In this document: piece by piece, positions 25,425-33,363 of the stretch
Layout: each line of letters begins with the position of its first letter
Position numbering within the stretch: position 1 is the first letter of the stretch
From: DRYM01 sp964564025
Lineage (GTDB): Archaea > Thermoproteota > Thermoprotei_A > EX4484-217-1
Direction: 5' to 3'
DNA length: 64,000 nucleotides
Assembly: GCA_964564025.1 (NCBI GenBank)
Contig: CAZLZO010000006.1
Coordinates: 1-64,000, forward strand
Position numbers and translations under genes: made by a program
Notes under the pieces: model-generated
What the model saw: only the letters and a program-made list of their open reading frames with translations
Database searches by the model: none
Told to the model about the DNA's origin: nothing

Positions 25425-25738
25425 AGTTCTTCTTCATCAAGTTCGCTTAAGTCTATTTCGAAAACCTCTCCCTCTCTTCTTTCTTCTCTTTTTCCACCAC
25501 TTAGCACTTTTCTTCCCTTTGCACCTTCTACTTCTACTTCCCCTTCACCACCAACTTTTATTTTGCTTACTACAGCCCTCCATTTATGTCCGTTAGAACA
25601 TTGGTACATTCCCATAATGGTTATTGTTATTCTACCTCTAGAATCCGGTAATGGGGAAACAAGCTGCCATGTTTTATATGGTTTTTCTACTTTCTCTCCG
25701 CAATAGGGACAAATGTTTGGAGGATGTTTTTTGGGCAT
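25421..25738 (-). CDS. zinc-ribbon protein related to the Cren7-like protein at 33 kb
   Basis: A 105-residue protein whose first 65 residues carry CPYCGEKVEKPYKTWQLV, then a strand-turn-strand segment and YQCSNGHKWRAVVSKI. This matches the 46-residue Cren7-like protein in this window: CPxCGxxVEKPxKTWxL, then CxNGHxxRAxV. It looks like a zinc-stabilised small barrel. The C-terminal 40 residues are charged, first basic and glycine-rich (EGAKGRKVLSGGKREERRE), then very acidic (DLSELDEEEL). The acidic tail would suit control of nucleic-acid binding (inference). It is preceded by AAGGTG. Confidence 0.78.
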   Translation of the reverse strand: MPKKHPPNICPYCGEKVEKPYKTWQLVSPLPDSRGRITITIMGMYQCSNGHKWRAVVSKIKVGGEGEVEVEGAKGRKVLSGGKREERREGEVFEIDLSELDEEEL

Positions 25739-25780
25739 GCCTTAGCACCTTTTCAAGAATTAATGGTTTCTGTAGTGTTT

Positions 25781-26590
25781 TTAAGAGTTTAGCCTAACTA
25801 TTTCAACCTTATACTCTTCTAGTTCCCTAAGTAGTTCTTTAGCTATGTCTGAGAATACTTGCTCAACCTTTTCAGGGCTTGTAGTATACACTGTTACTTC
25901 GAATTCAGCTGCTGAACCGGCAAGTTTATGCACTCTTATATCTGGTGATATCTTCACTATTCCCTTATATGCTGAAATAGCCCTCATAATCTTATCTTCT
26001 ATGTCTTCTATTGTAAATGGTGCTTCAACACGTACAAGGATTTTAACAGCAAAAAGTTCTGAATATATTTTCAAAAGTTTCTCTAGGAATAGTGAGTTAG
26101 GTATTTTCACTATGCTTCCATCTCTAGTTTTAATTTCAGTATATACTGCTCCAATATTCCTAACTTTTCCCATTACGTCACCTATTTTTATCATATCACC
26201 TATGACTATAACTCTTCCCAAAAGAATAACGTAATATGATATTACATTCGTGTATAGGTTCCTAGCGGAGTAAGCAAGTATTAGTAGAAAACCTATTATT
26301 GCAAGCACTAAATACGTGTTTGCTGTGAAAAGCGAGATTATTATAAGAAGTATCAGAGAATATATGACAATGCTTATTACATTATGTATTCTAATGTATG
26401 CTGATTGTGAAATTATGTTTCTTTGAACCATTCTCTTAAGCATATTGCTAACTGTTTTAAGGACAGCTACGCCAATAATGAATGCTAATGCTGAATATAT
26501 TATTTGAGCCATTAGCGGGTTCATTAGAAGCAAGCGTAACTGCTCAATATAATATTCAATAAATTTCCATACAGCTTCGGTTTCTTGCAT
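25781..26590 (-). CDS. MscS family mechanosensitive ion channel
   Basis: MscS channels open on membrane tension to release solutes. The 269 residues have four membrane helices (about 20-130), the last forming the pore region, then the cytoplasmic beta domain with GDMIKIGDVMGKVRNIGAVYTEIKTRDG and IPNSLFLEK, both clear MscS signatures. The C-terminal alpha/beta domain follows. The TrkA-type gene ends two bases upstream in the same direction, so the pair is co-transcribed and the RCK protein may gate or sense for this channel (inference). Confidence 0.88.
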   Translation of the reverse strand: MQETEAVWKFIEYYIEQLRLLLMNPLMAQIIYSALAFIIGVAVLKTVSNMLKRMVQRNIISQSAYIRIHNVISIVIYSLILLIIISLFTANTYLVLAIIGFLLILAYSARNLYTNVISYYVILLGRVIVIGDMIKIGDVMGKVRNIGAVYTEIKTRDGSIVKIPNSLFLEKLLKIYSELFAVKILVRVEAPFTIEDIEDKIMRAISAYKGIVKISPDIRVHKLAGSAAEFEVTVYTTSPEKVEQVFSDIAKELLRELEEYKVEIVRLNS

Positions 26591-26592
26591 AG

Positions 26593-27252
26593 CTAAATTC
26601 CTCTAAAAGCTTTTACGAACTCCTCTGCAATATCATTTCTCACAAGCCCTATTATTTCATACCCTGGTCTTAACTCTTTAACCTCATTTGGTTCTAAAAA
26701 CTTTTCACCATCAAATATAGCTATAACCTTTGCTGCTAAAGGTATTTTTAGATCATTTAGAGGCTTACCTATGCAAGCATCATTCTCAGTTAGCGTTATT
26801 GAAACTAACCCGTAGGTGCCGCTGAAAATGGGTGCTATTTTAACTAATGAGTATTTGCCTTCAATAAATCCTTCAATAATATTGGCTGTAACGTAAGGTA
26901 CGCATATTGCACTTTCTATACCTACTCTTTCAAGTAGTTTCGCGACTTTTTCGTTTTTAACCCTAACAATTATTCTGGGTACTCCATATTCTCTAGCTAT
27001 AAGCGCTACGAAAAGATTTACTTCATCCTTATCTGTTGCTGCAACTAGAACATCAAGCTTACCTAAATCTACTTCATCATAAAGTGTTAAATCTGTAGCA
27101 TCACGGTTTATCGCTAATACATCAGCTTCCTCGGTTACTATCCTACATTTTTCTTTCTCTTTATCAACAACTATTACTTCATTGCCCTTACCTGAAAGCA
27201 TTTTAGCTAAGTGTCGTCCAGTATCACCCGCTCCAACAATCAATATTCTCAT
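26593..27252 (-). CDS. TrkA family (RCK) NAD-binding regulator of ion transport
   Basis: A Rossmann-fold regulator of potassium or other ion transport. The nucleotide site is MRILIVGAGDTGRHLAKML, with the acidic end of strand two in VIVVDKE. VLVAATDKDEVNLFVALIARE is the TrkA_N signature. A TrkA_C domain fills residues about 140-215, with LRPGYEIIGLVR. The frame is open to a GTG at 27264, but the ATG at 27252 has AGGTG nine bases upstream. No Trk membrane subunit is adjacent; the MscS gene two bases downstream is the likely partner. Confidence 0.87.
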   Translation of the reverse strand: MRILIVGAGDTGRHLAKMLSGKGNEVIVVDKEKEKCRIVTEEADVLAINRDATDLTLYDEVDLGKLDVLVAATDKDEVNLFVALIAREYGVPRIIVRVKNEKVAKLLERVGIESAICVPYVTANIIEGFIEGKYSLVKIAPIFSGTYGLVSITLTENDACIGKPLNDLKIPLAAKVIAIFDGEKFLEPNEVKELRPGYEIIGLVRNDIAEEFVKAFRGI

Positions 27253-27316
27253 AGTACTTAACACCTAAGTTCTTCCTAACTCTTTACACCTATCTGATTT
27301 GAAAGTTTCGGATATT

Positions 27317-27631
27317 TCATATAAACCCTATCTTTTTAACAATAATAAGTAGCAGGTATGACATAAAAAATGCTAATAAAACTTTTTCTTTTTTGCCTTC
27401 CGTAACTACTATTATTAAAACATGCACAGAGTATATTATGAGGGATAAGAGAAGTAGGTTTAGAAAATTATGGATTATTGAGTATGAAAGTACAGGTAGG
27501 AAATAGGTTGTTGCGAGAAGCCACATGTAAGTTTTCTTATAACTCACTATTTCAGCAAATTCCATCATTAAAACCGGAGTAATAAAGTTTAGTAACAGAA
27601 TAACCGTTATAAGGTCCATGTTTATGCCCAA
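27317..27631 (-). CDS. small membrane protein, unknown
   Basis: About 104 residues with three or four hydrophobic helices and no recognisable motif. The start is either TTG at 27631 or the ATG four codons later; no clear Shine-Dalgarno decides. It lies 65 bases upstream of the TrkA gene on the same strand and could be part of that ion-transport operon. Function unknown. Confidence 0.6.
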   Translation of the reverse strand: MGINMDLITVILLLNFITPVLMMEFAEIVSYKKTYMWLLATTYFLPVLSYSIIHNFLNLLLLSLIIYSVHVLIIVVTEGKKEKVLLAFFMSYLLLIIVKKIGFI

Positions 27632-27732
27632 GCATTAAACCCTCCGCTAAACAATAATATTTATTGTAGGAGAATATTTACTAACTTTACTAGAGACAAT
27701 ATTTTTGACAACAATAGTATGGGGTACGTGAA

Positions 27733-29055
27733 ATGAAGGATATCGTTTACTATTCAATTGAAGAAGCATTTAAAATACACCATGTTAAAGGGAGAGAAAT
27801 TATTGACTCTAGAGGTAGACCTACTGTTGAAGCTGAAGTTTCGACTGTAGGTGGTGGTGTGGGTGTAGCTGCAGTTCCCGCAGGTGCATCTAAGGGTAAA
27901 TATGAAGCTTGGGAATTACGTGATGGTGATTCAAGATTTTTCGGATTAGGTGTTAGAAAAGCTGTTGAAAACATAAACAACGTTATCTCCAAGGAAATAG
28001 TGGGTCTCGACTCAAGATACCAGAGGGAAATAGACAATAAAATGATTATTCTCGACGGAACACCTAATAAGTCAAGATTAGGGGCAAACGCTATATTAGC
28101 TGTTTCAATAGCTACAGCTAAAGCTGCAGCAGACACTTACGGATTACCCTTATTTAAATATCTTGGAGGGTATCTAGCTAGAACATTACCTACACCGTTT
28201 CTAAACATAATTAATGGAGGTAAGCACGCTGGGAATAAACTTAGTATACAAGAGTTCATGATTGTTCCGGGAGAAGCGGATAGTTTTTCAGAAGCTCTAA
28301 GAGTGGCTTGCGAAGTCTACTATAAACTTAGGGATTATCTTAAGGAGAAACATGGTTTACAAGCAATTAACGTAGGTGATGAAGGAGGTTTTGCTCCGCC
28401 AATGTCCGAAACTAGAGAGGCCCTTGATGCTTTAATTAGAGCAATAAAAATAGCTGGTTACACCGAGGGTTCAGAGGTTGCTATAGCACTTGATGCTGCT
28501 GCTTCAAGCTTCTATGATGAATTAAAAAGGAAATACTACATTGACGGTAAATATGTTGAACCAGATAAGCTATTAGAATATTACTTAGAATTAGTTGAAG
28601 AATACCCCATAGTAAGCATTGAAGATCCTTTTCATGAAGACGATTTTAAGAGGTTCGCTGAGTTAACAAGGAAGATTAGTTCTAAAATACTTATAGTTGG
28701 TGATGACCTATTCGTAACGAACATTAATAGATTCAAGGAAGGAGTTTCTATGGGTGCAGCAAACTCCATACTTGTGAAGATGAATCAAATAGGTACGTTA
28801 AGTGAAACATTAGATGTAATACACTACGCTATGCAAGCAGGCTATCAGCCCATAATAAGCCATAGAAGTGGTGAAACAGAAGACACGACAATATCGGACT
28901 TAGCTGTAGCTACAAATGCCGGAGCCATAAAAACTGGTGCACCTGCACGTGGTGAAAGAACAGCAAAGTACAATAGACTAATTAGGATAGAGGAGATACT
29001 AGGTAGTGAAGCAAAGTACGCTGGTTTCACAATATTTCCGAGAAAACCTAAATAA
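27733..29055 (+). CDS. eno: enolase
   Basis: Enolase interconverts 2-phosphoglycerate and phosphoenolpyruvate in glycolysis and gluconeogenesis. The 440 residues include the N-terminal domain (REIIDSRGRPTVEAEV, PAGASKGKYEA) and the barrel with metal ligands in IALDAAAS, SIEDPFHEDD and VGDDLFVTN. The catalytic lysine region is LVKMNQIGTLSE, followed by SHRSGETED. About 15 extra residues precede the usual start, but the ATG at 27733 follows GGGTACGTGAA. A C/D sRNA lies just downstream on the same strand. Confidence 0.96.
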   Translation: MKDIVYYSIEEAFKIHHVKGREIIDSRGRPTVEAEVSTVGGGVGVAAVPAGASKGKYEAWELRDGDSRFFGLGVRKAVENINNVISKEIVGLDSRYQREIDNKMIILDGTPNKSRLGANAILAVSIATAKAAADTYGLPLFKYLGGYLARTLPTPFLNIINGGKHAGNKLSIQEFMIVPGEADSFSEALRVACEVYYKLRDYLKEKHGLQAINVGDEGGFAPPMSETREALDALIRAIKIAGYTEGSEVAIALDAAASSFYDELKRKYYIDGKYVEPDKLLEYYLELVEEYPIVSIEDPFHEDDFKRFAELTRKISSKILIVGDDLFVTNINRFKEGVSMGAANSILVKMNQIGTLSETLDVIHYAMQAGYQPIISHRSGETEDTTISDLAVATNAGAIKTGAPARGERTAKYNRLIRIEEILGSEAKYAGFTIFPRKPK

Positions 29056-29065
29056 TGAAGTTTAA

Positions 29066-29123
29066 TGCGATGATGAAGGTTAAAAGCGAGGAAAATCAGT
29101 GTCTGGAACCAGGCTTCTGAGCA
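29066..29123 (+). ncRNA. C/D box sRNA downstream of enolase
   Basis: GC-flanked box C ATGATGA (29070-29076) and box D CTGA (29117-29120) are 51 nt apart end to end, the normal size for an archaeal C/D sRNA. The outer GC on both sides can pair to close the kink-turn. The D guide is GGAACCAGGCTT; I could not place its rRNA target with confidence. The inner C' and D' boxes are poor. It starts about 10 bases after the enolase stop and may be processed from that mRNA. Confidence 0.6.
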
Positions 29124-29200
29124 AAACATAATTTAAATTAAGTAAAAAACGCAATTAACTCTTTAGCTTTAAGCCTAAAACTCTCTATTTTTATCTTAGT

Positions 29201-29869
29201 TTACTTCGGCGGTGTTGGTAAGCTAGCGCTTTCACCAGAAGGTACTCCTGTCAATGGTAGTTCAGGGAATCTCTCTTTCATTCTTTGCTCAGCTATTATT
29301 GATGCTTCTTCAAGTATTTTCTTAGCTTCACCACTAACTACCGTAGTGTCTATGGCTGTTCCAGTAAATTCTCCTGCTTCTAGAACTATTGAGTGAAGCA
29401 TTGTATCGACTTCGTCGAGCTCGAAAGCGATTTCGGGAACTATTCCTTTTAGATGCTGCTTAATATCTTTAATTACTTCAACTATAGGTGCCATAGTTAC
29501 AAGAACATCTCCTAGTTCTCTAACAGTCTCTAACCTAAGTGCTACTTGTTCAAGAGCTAGCTGTGCTCTAAGAACAGTTTTAGCTATTTTTCTAACTTCA
29601 GCTACTTCATTAGCGTATATTGCTGCTCTAGCACTATCCTTCATCATGTGAGCTGAAACAACTTTTTCAAACAGCATCTTATCTCTTTCCTGAAGCTTAT
29701 TGAATAAGTGTTCTAAGCGATTTACCTGTATTTTTACTTTATAAAGTGCCATAGCTAACTTGTATCTCATTGGCGGTGGTGGATGAATTATTCTCGCTAA
29801 CCTCTCCTTAACCGATGGCTTAGAGCTGTCATCCCAGTCCTTCACAAACTTTTCAAGTCTAGATGGCAT
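29201..29869 (-). CDS. ESCRT-III protein, CdvB paralogue without winged helix
   Basis: ESCRT-III proteins polymerise on membranes and cut the neck between dividing cells. The 222 residues have a basic N-terminal region, the long helical hairpin (LYKVKIQVNRLEHLFNKLQERD onward) and further helices up to about 190, then a short proline-rich tail (LPLTGVPSG, SLPTPPK). The tail may bind the Vps4 MIT domain. The winged-helix domain of CdvB is absent, as in Sulfolobus CdvB1-B3. The ATG at 29869 has GGTGG seven bases upstream and is preferred over the GTG at 29881. It is divergent from cdvA, across an inverted repeat. Confidence 0.88.
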   Translation of the reverse strand: MPSRLEKFVKDWDDSSKPSVKERLARIIHPPPPMRYKLAMALYKVKIQVNRLEHLFNKLQERDKMLFEKVVSAHMMKDSARAAIYANEVAEVRKIAKTVLRAQLALEQVALRLETVRELGDVLVTMAPIVEVIKDIKQHLKGIVPEIAFELDEVDTMLHSIVLEAGEFTGTAIDTTVVSGEAKKILEEASIIAEQRMKERFPELPLTGVPSGESASLPTPPK

Positions 29870-29918
29870 GCTGTTTACCACCGAAAAATGATGTTGCCCA
29901 TTATTTTATATTTAAAAC

Positions 29919-29957
29919 TTAGGGGCTATACGAAAACTCCTAAAGCAAAGCCCCTAA
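29919..29957. promoter_or_regulatory. inverted repeat between the divergent ESCRT-III and cdvA promoters
   Basis: TTAGGGGCT (29919-29927) and AGCCCCTAA (29949-29957) are perfect 9-bp inverted copies with a 21-base spacer. They lie exactly between two TATA-like elements: ATTTAAA near 29910 for the leftward gene and CTTAAATA near 29960 for cdvA. Each arm touches the BRE side of one promoter. The layout suggests a dimeric regulator controlling both division genes. A transcribed hairpin is the alternative, but neither predicted transcript would contain it. Confidence 0.55.
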
Positions 29958-30025
29958 CTCTTAAATAGCCTCAAGGTGAATAAAGGATTTTTTCGAAAGC
30001 AAAAACTGGAAAGAGTGGTTTAGAA

Positions 30026-30736
30026 ATGATCTTAACTGTTGAAACATTTGAAAAATACGTAGGACAATCGGTAAAGGACCCTTATGGACGTTACGTCGGC
30101 GTAATAGCAGGATTCTTCAGCGAAATAGACGGTACAGTAAATTACGTAAGCTTAGAGTATGCTAATGGAGAATTCGCGAAACTACCGGTAAGTAGGTTTG
30201 AATTTAAACCAGATGCAGTAATTCTTGTTCCAGGATGGAAAGCTGAAGCCAATGAAGTTAAGATGAAGCTAGAAACTGTAAGGAAAAGAGTTAAGGCATT
30301 AGATGACCTCTTTGCTAAAGGTGAAATAGCTAGGCATGCTTATGAGGAGTTTAAGAAGAAGCTGGAAACGGATTTAGGAAAGCTTAGGATAGAGGCTAAG
30401 GAAGTTAAGAGAAACCTACAGCATAGGTTAAGGGAGCTTGAGAAACAGAAGGAAAGCTTGGAAACAGCACTTGCCGCGATGAAAATGATGTTCTTCTCCG
30501 GTGAAATAAGTGAGCCAATATTTAAGAGGGCTTCAGAAATAATTAAGAGGAACATTGAAAAATGTGATGCGGAAAAGAAGGATATTAGATCAGCTATGGA
30601 TGAGCTTGAAAAAATAGAGTCAGCACCTATTTCACTAGCAACACCACATAAGGAGGAGAAACCTGAAGAATCAGCTATTACAGCACCCTCAGAAGAAGCA
30701 CCATTAGTGGTTCATGTTGTTGAAAGTGAGCAGTAA
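30026..30736 (+). CDS. cdvA: cell division protein CdvA
   Basis: CdvA marks the division plane, binds membrane and DNA, and recruits CdvB. The 236 residues have an N-terminal PRC-barrel-like beta domain (about 1-75, with VGQSVKDPYGRYVGVIAGFF). A long coiled coil follows (about 80-195, with repeated charged heptads), then a proline/glutamate-rich tail ending VVHVVESEQ. The tail is where Sulfolobus CdvA contacts the CdvB winged helix. It leads the operon cdvA-cdvB-cdvC; cdvB follows after 38 bases. Confidence 0.92.
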   Translation: MILTVETFEKYVGQSVKDPYGRYVGVIAGFFSEIDGTVNYVSLEYANGEFAKLPVSRFEFKPDAVILVPGWKAEANEVKMKLETVRKRVKALDDLFAKGEIARHAYEEFKKKLETDLGKLRIEAKEVKRNLQHRLRELEKQKESLETALAAMKMMFFSGEISEPIFKRASEIIKRNIEKCDAEKKDIRSAMDELEKIESAPISLATPHKEEKPEESAITAPSEEAPLVVHVVESEQ

Positions 30737-30774
30737 ATATTTTTCTAACCCTATAATATTTTGAGGGACGCCGA

Positions 30775-31653
30775 GTGAGTAGAATTGTCAAGGAGTGGGG
30801 CGGTGAGGAATATAGTAGGCCGTTCTTTCTTAGAATACTTAGCAAGCTAAAGCCCCGTAGAACCTCTTTGAAAAGGCAAATTTCAGAAGTAATTTATAGA
30901 TTAGAGATACAAATGGAGAAACTTGATGAAACACTTACCAGACTTAGAAGTAGAGATAATGAGTTATTGGAGAAAACGGTTAAAGCATATATAGCTAAGG
31001 ATTTTGCACGTGCCTCAATTTATGCAAGTGAAATAGCTGAGTTAAGAAAAATGGCCAAAATAGTTCTAGCCAGCAGGCTTGCTTTAGAAAGAGTGAAGGT
31101 AAGGTTAGAAACTATAGTTGAATTAGGAGACATAGCAACTGTGATTGCACCTTTGGTTCCTGTTCTTAAGAGCTTAAAAACTCAGCTTTCAGGAATTATT
31201 CCTGAAATTTCAATAGAGCTTGAGGAAATAACTAATAGCATGAACACTATGCTGTTAGAAGTAGGTCAAGTGGCTGCAGCAACAGCTTCAACACCCATGT
31301 TAACTGAGGAAGCTAAAAAAGTGCTTCTCGAAGCTCAAGCTCTTGCCGAAGAGAAAATCAAAGAAAACTTCCCGAAAATACCTCCTCAAATAAAAATCCC
31401 TAAGCTAGAAGAGGCAACTACTAGAATACCTATAGCTTTAGATATAGCTGCAGCTCAAACAGCACCTACGAAGCCCACTAAGATAAAAATGTCAATAAAA
31501 GAATTAGAAAACAAAGTTTTAGAATACATAAAGTCACATAGAGGTTTCATAGATGTTAATGAGTGTGCAGAAGTTTTTGGAGTGCATAGGGAGGACATAT
31601 TAAAAGCTCTTCGTTCTCTTGAGAAGAAAGGTAAGATAAAGTTGAGAAGATAA
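30775..31653 (+). CDS. cdvB: cell division protein CdvB (ESCRT-III with winged helix)
   Basis: The 292 residues hold an ESCRT-III helical core (about 30-200) and a proline-rich MIM2-like segment near 203-215 (FPKIPPQIKIP), which in Sulfolobus binds the MIT domain of CdvC. A C-terminal winged helix (about 240-292, GFIDVNECAEVFGVHREDILKAL) matches the part that binds CdvA. All three contacts needed for the Cdv machine are therefore visible. It starts at GTG after GAGGGACG. The core resembles the divergent paralogue at 29.2 kb. Confidence 0.93.
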   Translation: MSRIVKEWGGEEYSRPFFLRILSKLKPRRTSLKRQISEVIYRLEIQMEKLDETLTRLRSRDNELLEKTVKAYIAKDFARASIYASEIAELRKMAKIVLASRLALERVKVRLETIVELGDIATVIAPLVPVLKSLKTQLSGIIPEISIELEEITNSMNTMLLEVGQVAAATASTPMLTEEAKKVLLEAQALAEEKIKENFPKIPPQIKIPKLEEATTRIPIALDIAAAQTAPTKPTKIKMSIKELENKVLEYIKSHRGFIDVNECAEVFGVHREDILKALRSLEKKGKIKLRR

Positions 31654-31738
31654 AGGTAACGCTAACTTAAACACTATAAATGAACTTTTAAACACACCGT
31701 CTAGTTTAGAGACTAACAAACATTCATGGTGGTTTCCG

Positions 31739-32863
31739 GTGGCGCTTAACGTGCTTGAAGATATGGCTCGAAGATATGCTCAACAGGCGGTTAATGCTGA
31801 TAGGAAAGGTAATAGAGAAGTCGCAATAGCTTACTATAATAAGGCAGTTGAAACATTAACAAAAATCGTTAGACTTTATCCTGACAATCCTCTTACAAAA
31901 GTTTACCTTACAATGATTAAAGAGTACAGAGAAAGAGCTGAGCAATTGAAAAGATTAAGTGTAAGCGTGCCTGTAGAAGGTGAAGAGCAAGGGGGAATTT
32001 CAATAGAGGATCTAATAGTTTCTGAAAAACCAAGTGTGACATGGGATGATATTGCTGATTTAGAGCATGCTAAAAAGGCAATAAAGAAAGCAATAATTTA
32101 TCCAGCACGTAATCCTGAGTTCTTCCCCTTAGGATGGCCTAGGGGAATACTTCTCTATGGACCTCCAGGCTGTGGTAAAACACTTTTAGCTTCAGCAGTA
32201 GCTAATGAAATAGATGCTGTATTTATAAGTGTTGACGCTGCGACAATAATGTCTAAGTGGCTTGGAGAAGCTGAGAAGAATGTTGCAAAACTCTTCAGAA
32301 AAGGTAGGGAAATAGCTAAGAAAGGAACGCCAGTGATAATATTTATTGATGAAATAGATTCTTTATTAGGTGTTTTTAGCGGGGAGGTTGGAGGAGAGGT
32401 GAGGGTAAGAAATCAGTTTCTTAAGGAAATGGATGGATTACAGGACAAGAAAAGTAAGTTACTACTTTTCGTAATAGGCGCTACAAATAAGCCTTGGAAA
32501 CTCGACGACGCTTTCATAAGAAGGTTTCAAAGGAGAATATATATTCCACCTCCATCTTATGAGGCAAGAATAGAGTTATTTAGGCTTTATACTAAAGAGT
32601 TAAAACTTGACCCATCAGTTAACATAAGGGAGTTAGCTAAGCTAACTGAGGGTTATTCAAGTAGTGATATTAGAGATATATGCCAAGAGGTTCAGGAAAA
32701 AGTTGTTGAAGAATACTTTGAGGAGACAGGAGGGGCATATGGTGAACCAAGAGCTATAACAATGGATGACTTCATAGAGGTTATTAAGAGGAGAAGGCCT
32801 AGCATAAGCTTAGAACTTATTAGAAGATATGAAATATGGGCAGCAGAGTACGGAGCATTATAG
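31739..32863 (+). CDS. cdvC: CdvC, Vps4-like AAA ATPase
   Basis: CdvC remodels and disassembles ESCRT-III filaments with ATP. The 374 residues start with an MIT three-helix bundle (about 1-75). The AAA module follows: Walker A GPPGCGKT, Walker B VIIFIDEIDSL, and FIRRFQRRIYI holding the arginine fingers. A Vps4-type C-terminal helix closes the protein. The GTG start follows GGTGGTTTCC. A promoter-like CTTTTAAA near 31685 suggests it can also be expressed apart from cdvAB. Confidence 0.95.
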   Translation: MALNVLEDMARRYAQQAVNADRKGNREVAIAYYNKAVETLTKIVRLYPDNPLTKVYLTMIKEYRERAEQLKRLSVSVPVEGEEQGGISIEDLIVSEKPSVTWDDIADLEHAKKAIKKAIIYPARNPEFFPLGWPRGILLYGPPGCGKTLLASAVANEIDAVFISVDAATIMSKWLGEAEKNVAKLFRKGREIAKKGTPVIIFIDEIDSLLGVFSGEVGGEVRVRNQFLKEMDGLQDKKSKLLLFVIGATNKPWKLDDAFIRRFQRRIYIPPPSYEARIELFRLYTKELKLDPSVNIRELAKLTEGYSSSDIRDICQEVQEKVVEEYFEETGGAYGEPRAITMDDFIEVIKRRRPSISLELIRRYEIWAAEYGAL

Positions 32864-32930
32864 TAAAAGTTTGAAAAAGAAAAAATCAAAAATTTTGTGT
32901 TTGTTTTTATTAGCTCTAATTTGCTGCTGT

Positions 32931-33071
32931 TTACTCTACCTTAGCTCTGAAGTAGTGGCCGTTGGGGCACTTAAAGAGACCGATCTTAACGCCCTTCCTG
33001 CCCTTTGGTGCTAGTACCCATGTCTTTATTGGCTTTTCTACCTCAGCTCCACACTTTGGACACTTGGGCAT
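32931..33071 (-). CDS. Cren7-like chromatin protein with a zinc ribbon, 46 aa
   Basis: A 46-residue frame on the minus strand. Residues 18-33 read W-x-LAPKGRKGVKIGLFK, almost identical to the DNA-binding beta-sheet of Sulfolobus Cren7, and FRAKVE matches its end (FRHKL). Instead of the usual Cren7 N terminus there is CPKCGAEVEKP, and the second loop reads CPNGH, so C4, C7, C35 and H39 (or nearby) can bind zinc. GGTGATAG precedes the ATG, and a TTTAAA element lies about 35 bases upstream. Codons are far richer in G/C than those of neighbours, as for very highly expressed genes. The 105-aa protein at 25.4 kb is a paralogue. Confidence 0.88.
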   Translation of the reverse strand: MPKCPKCGAEVEKPIKTWVLAPKGRKGVKIGLFKCPNGHYFRAKVE

Positions 33072-33363
33072 ATTCTATCACCATACTAATGTATAATCAT
33101 ATTGGAATTTAAACTTAACTTCAGATCTTCACTATAAAACTATGGTAGGAAGGAGTAGTGTTTCTAAATGTGATTTAAAGGATTCCTTTAACATGATAGA
33201 CATCTCTCATTACAACATAGTATTGAGTGGTCATTTTCCCTTGAATCAACTATTTAAAAGTAATTGTACTGAATGGTATTTTACGATTTTCTCTTAAATA
33301 ATTAACATGTGAAATTTTATAGATAACTTAATAAAACATGTATCTTAGGGTGTGTATTCAACC
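33072..33363. other. intergenic region with divergent promoters
   Basis: Contains the Cren7-like gene's leader and TATA-like GGAATTTAAACTT (33101-33113, read leftward) and, at the far end, ACTTAATAAAAC near 33330, about 30 bases before the PAC2 start. The middle is AT-rich; I see no gene or structured RNA there. Confidence 0.4.
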
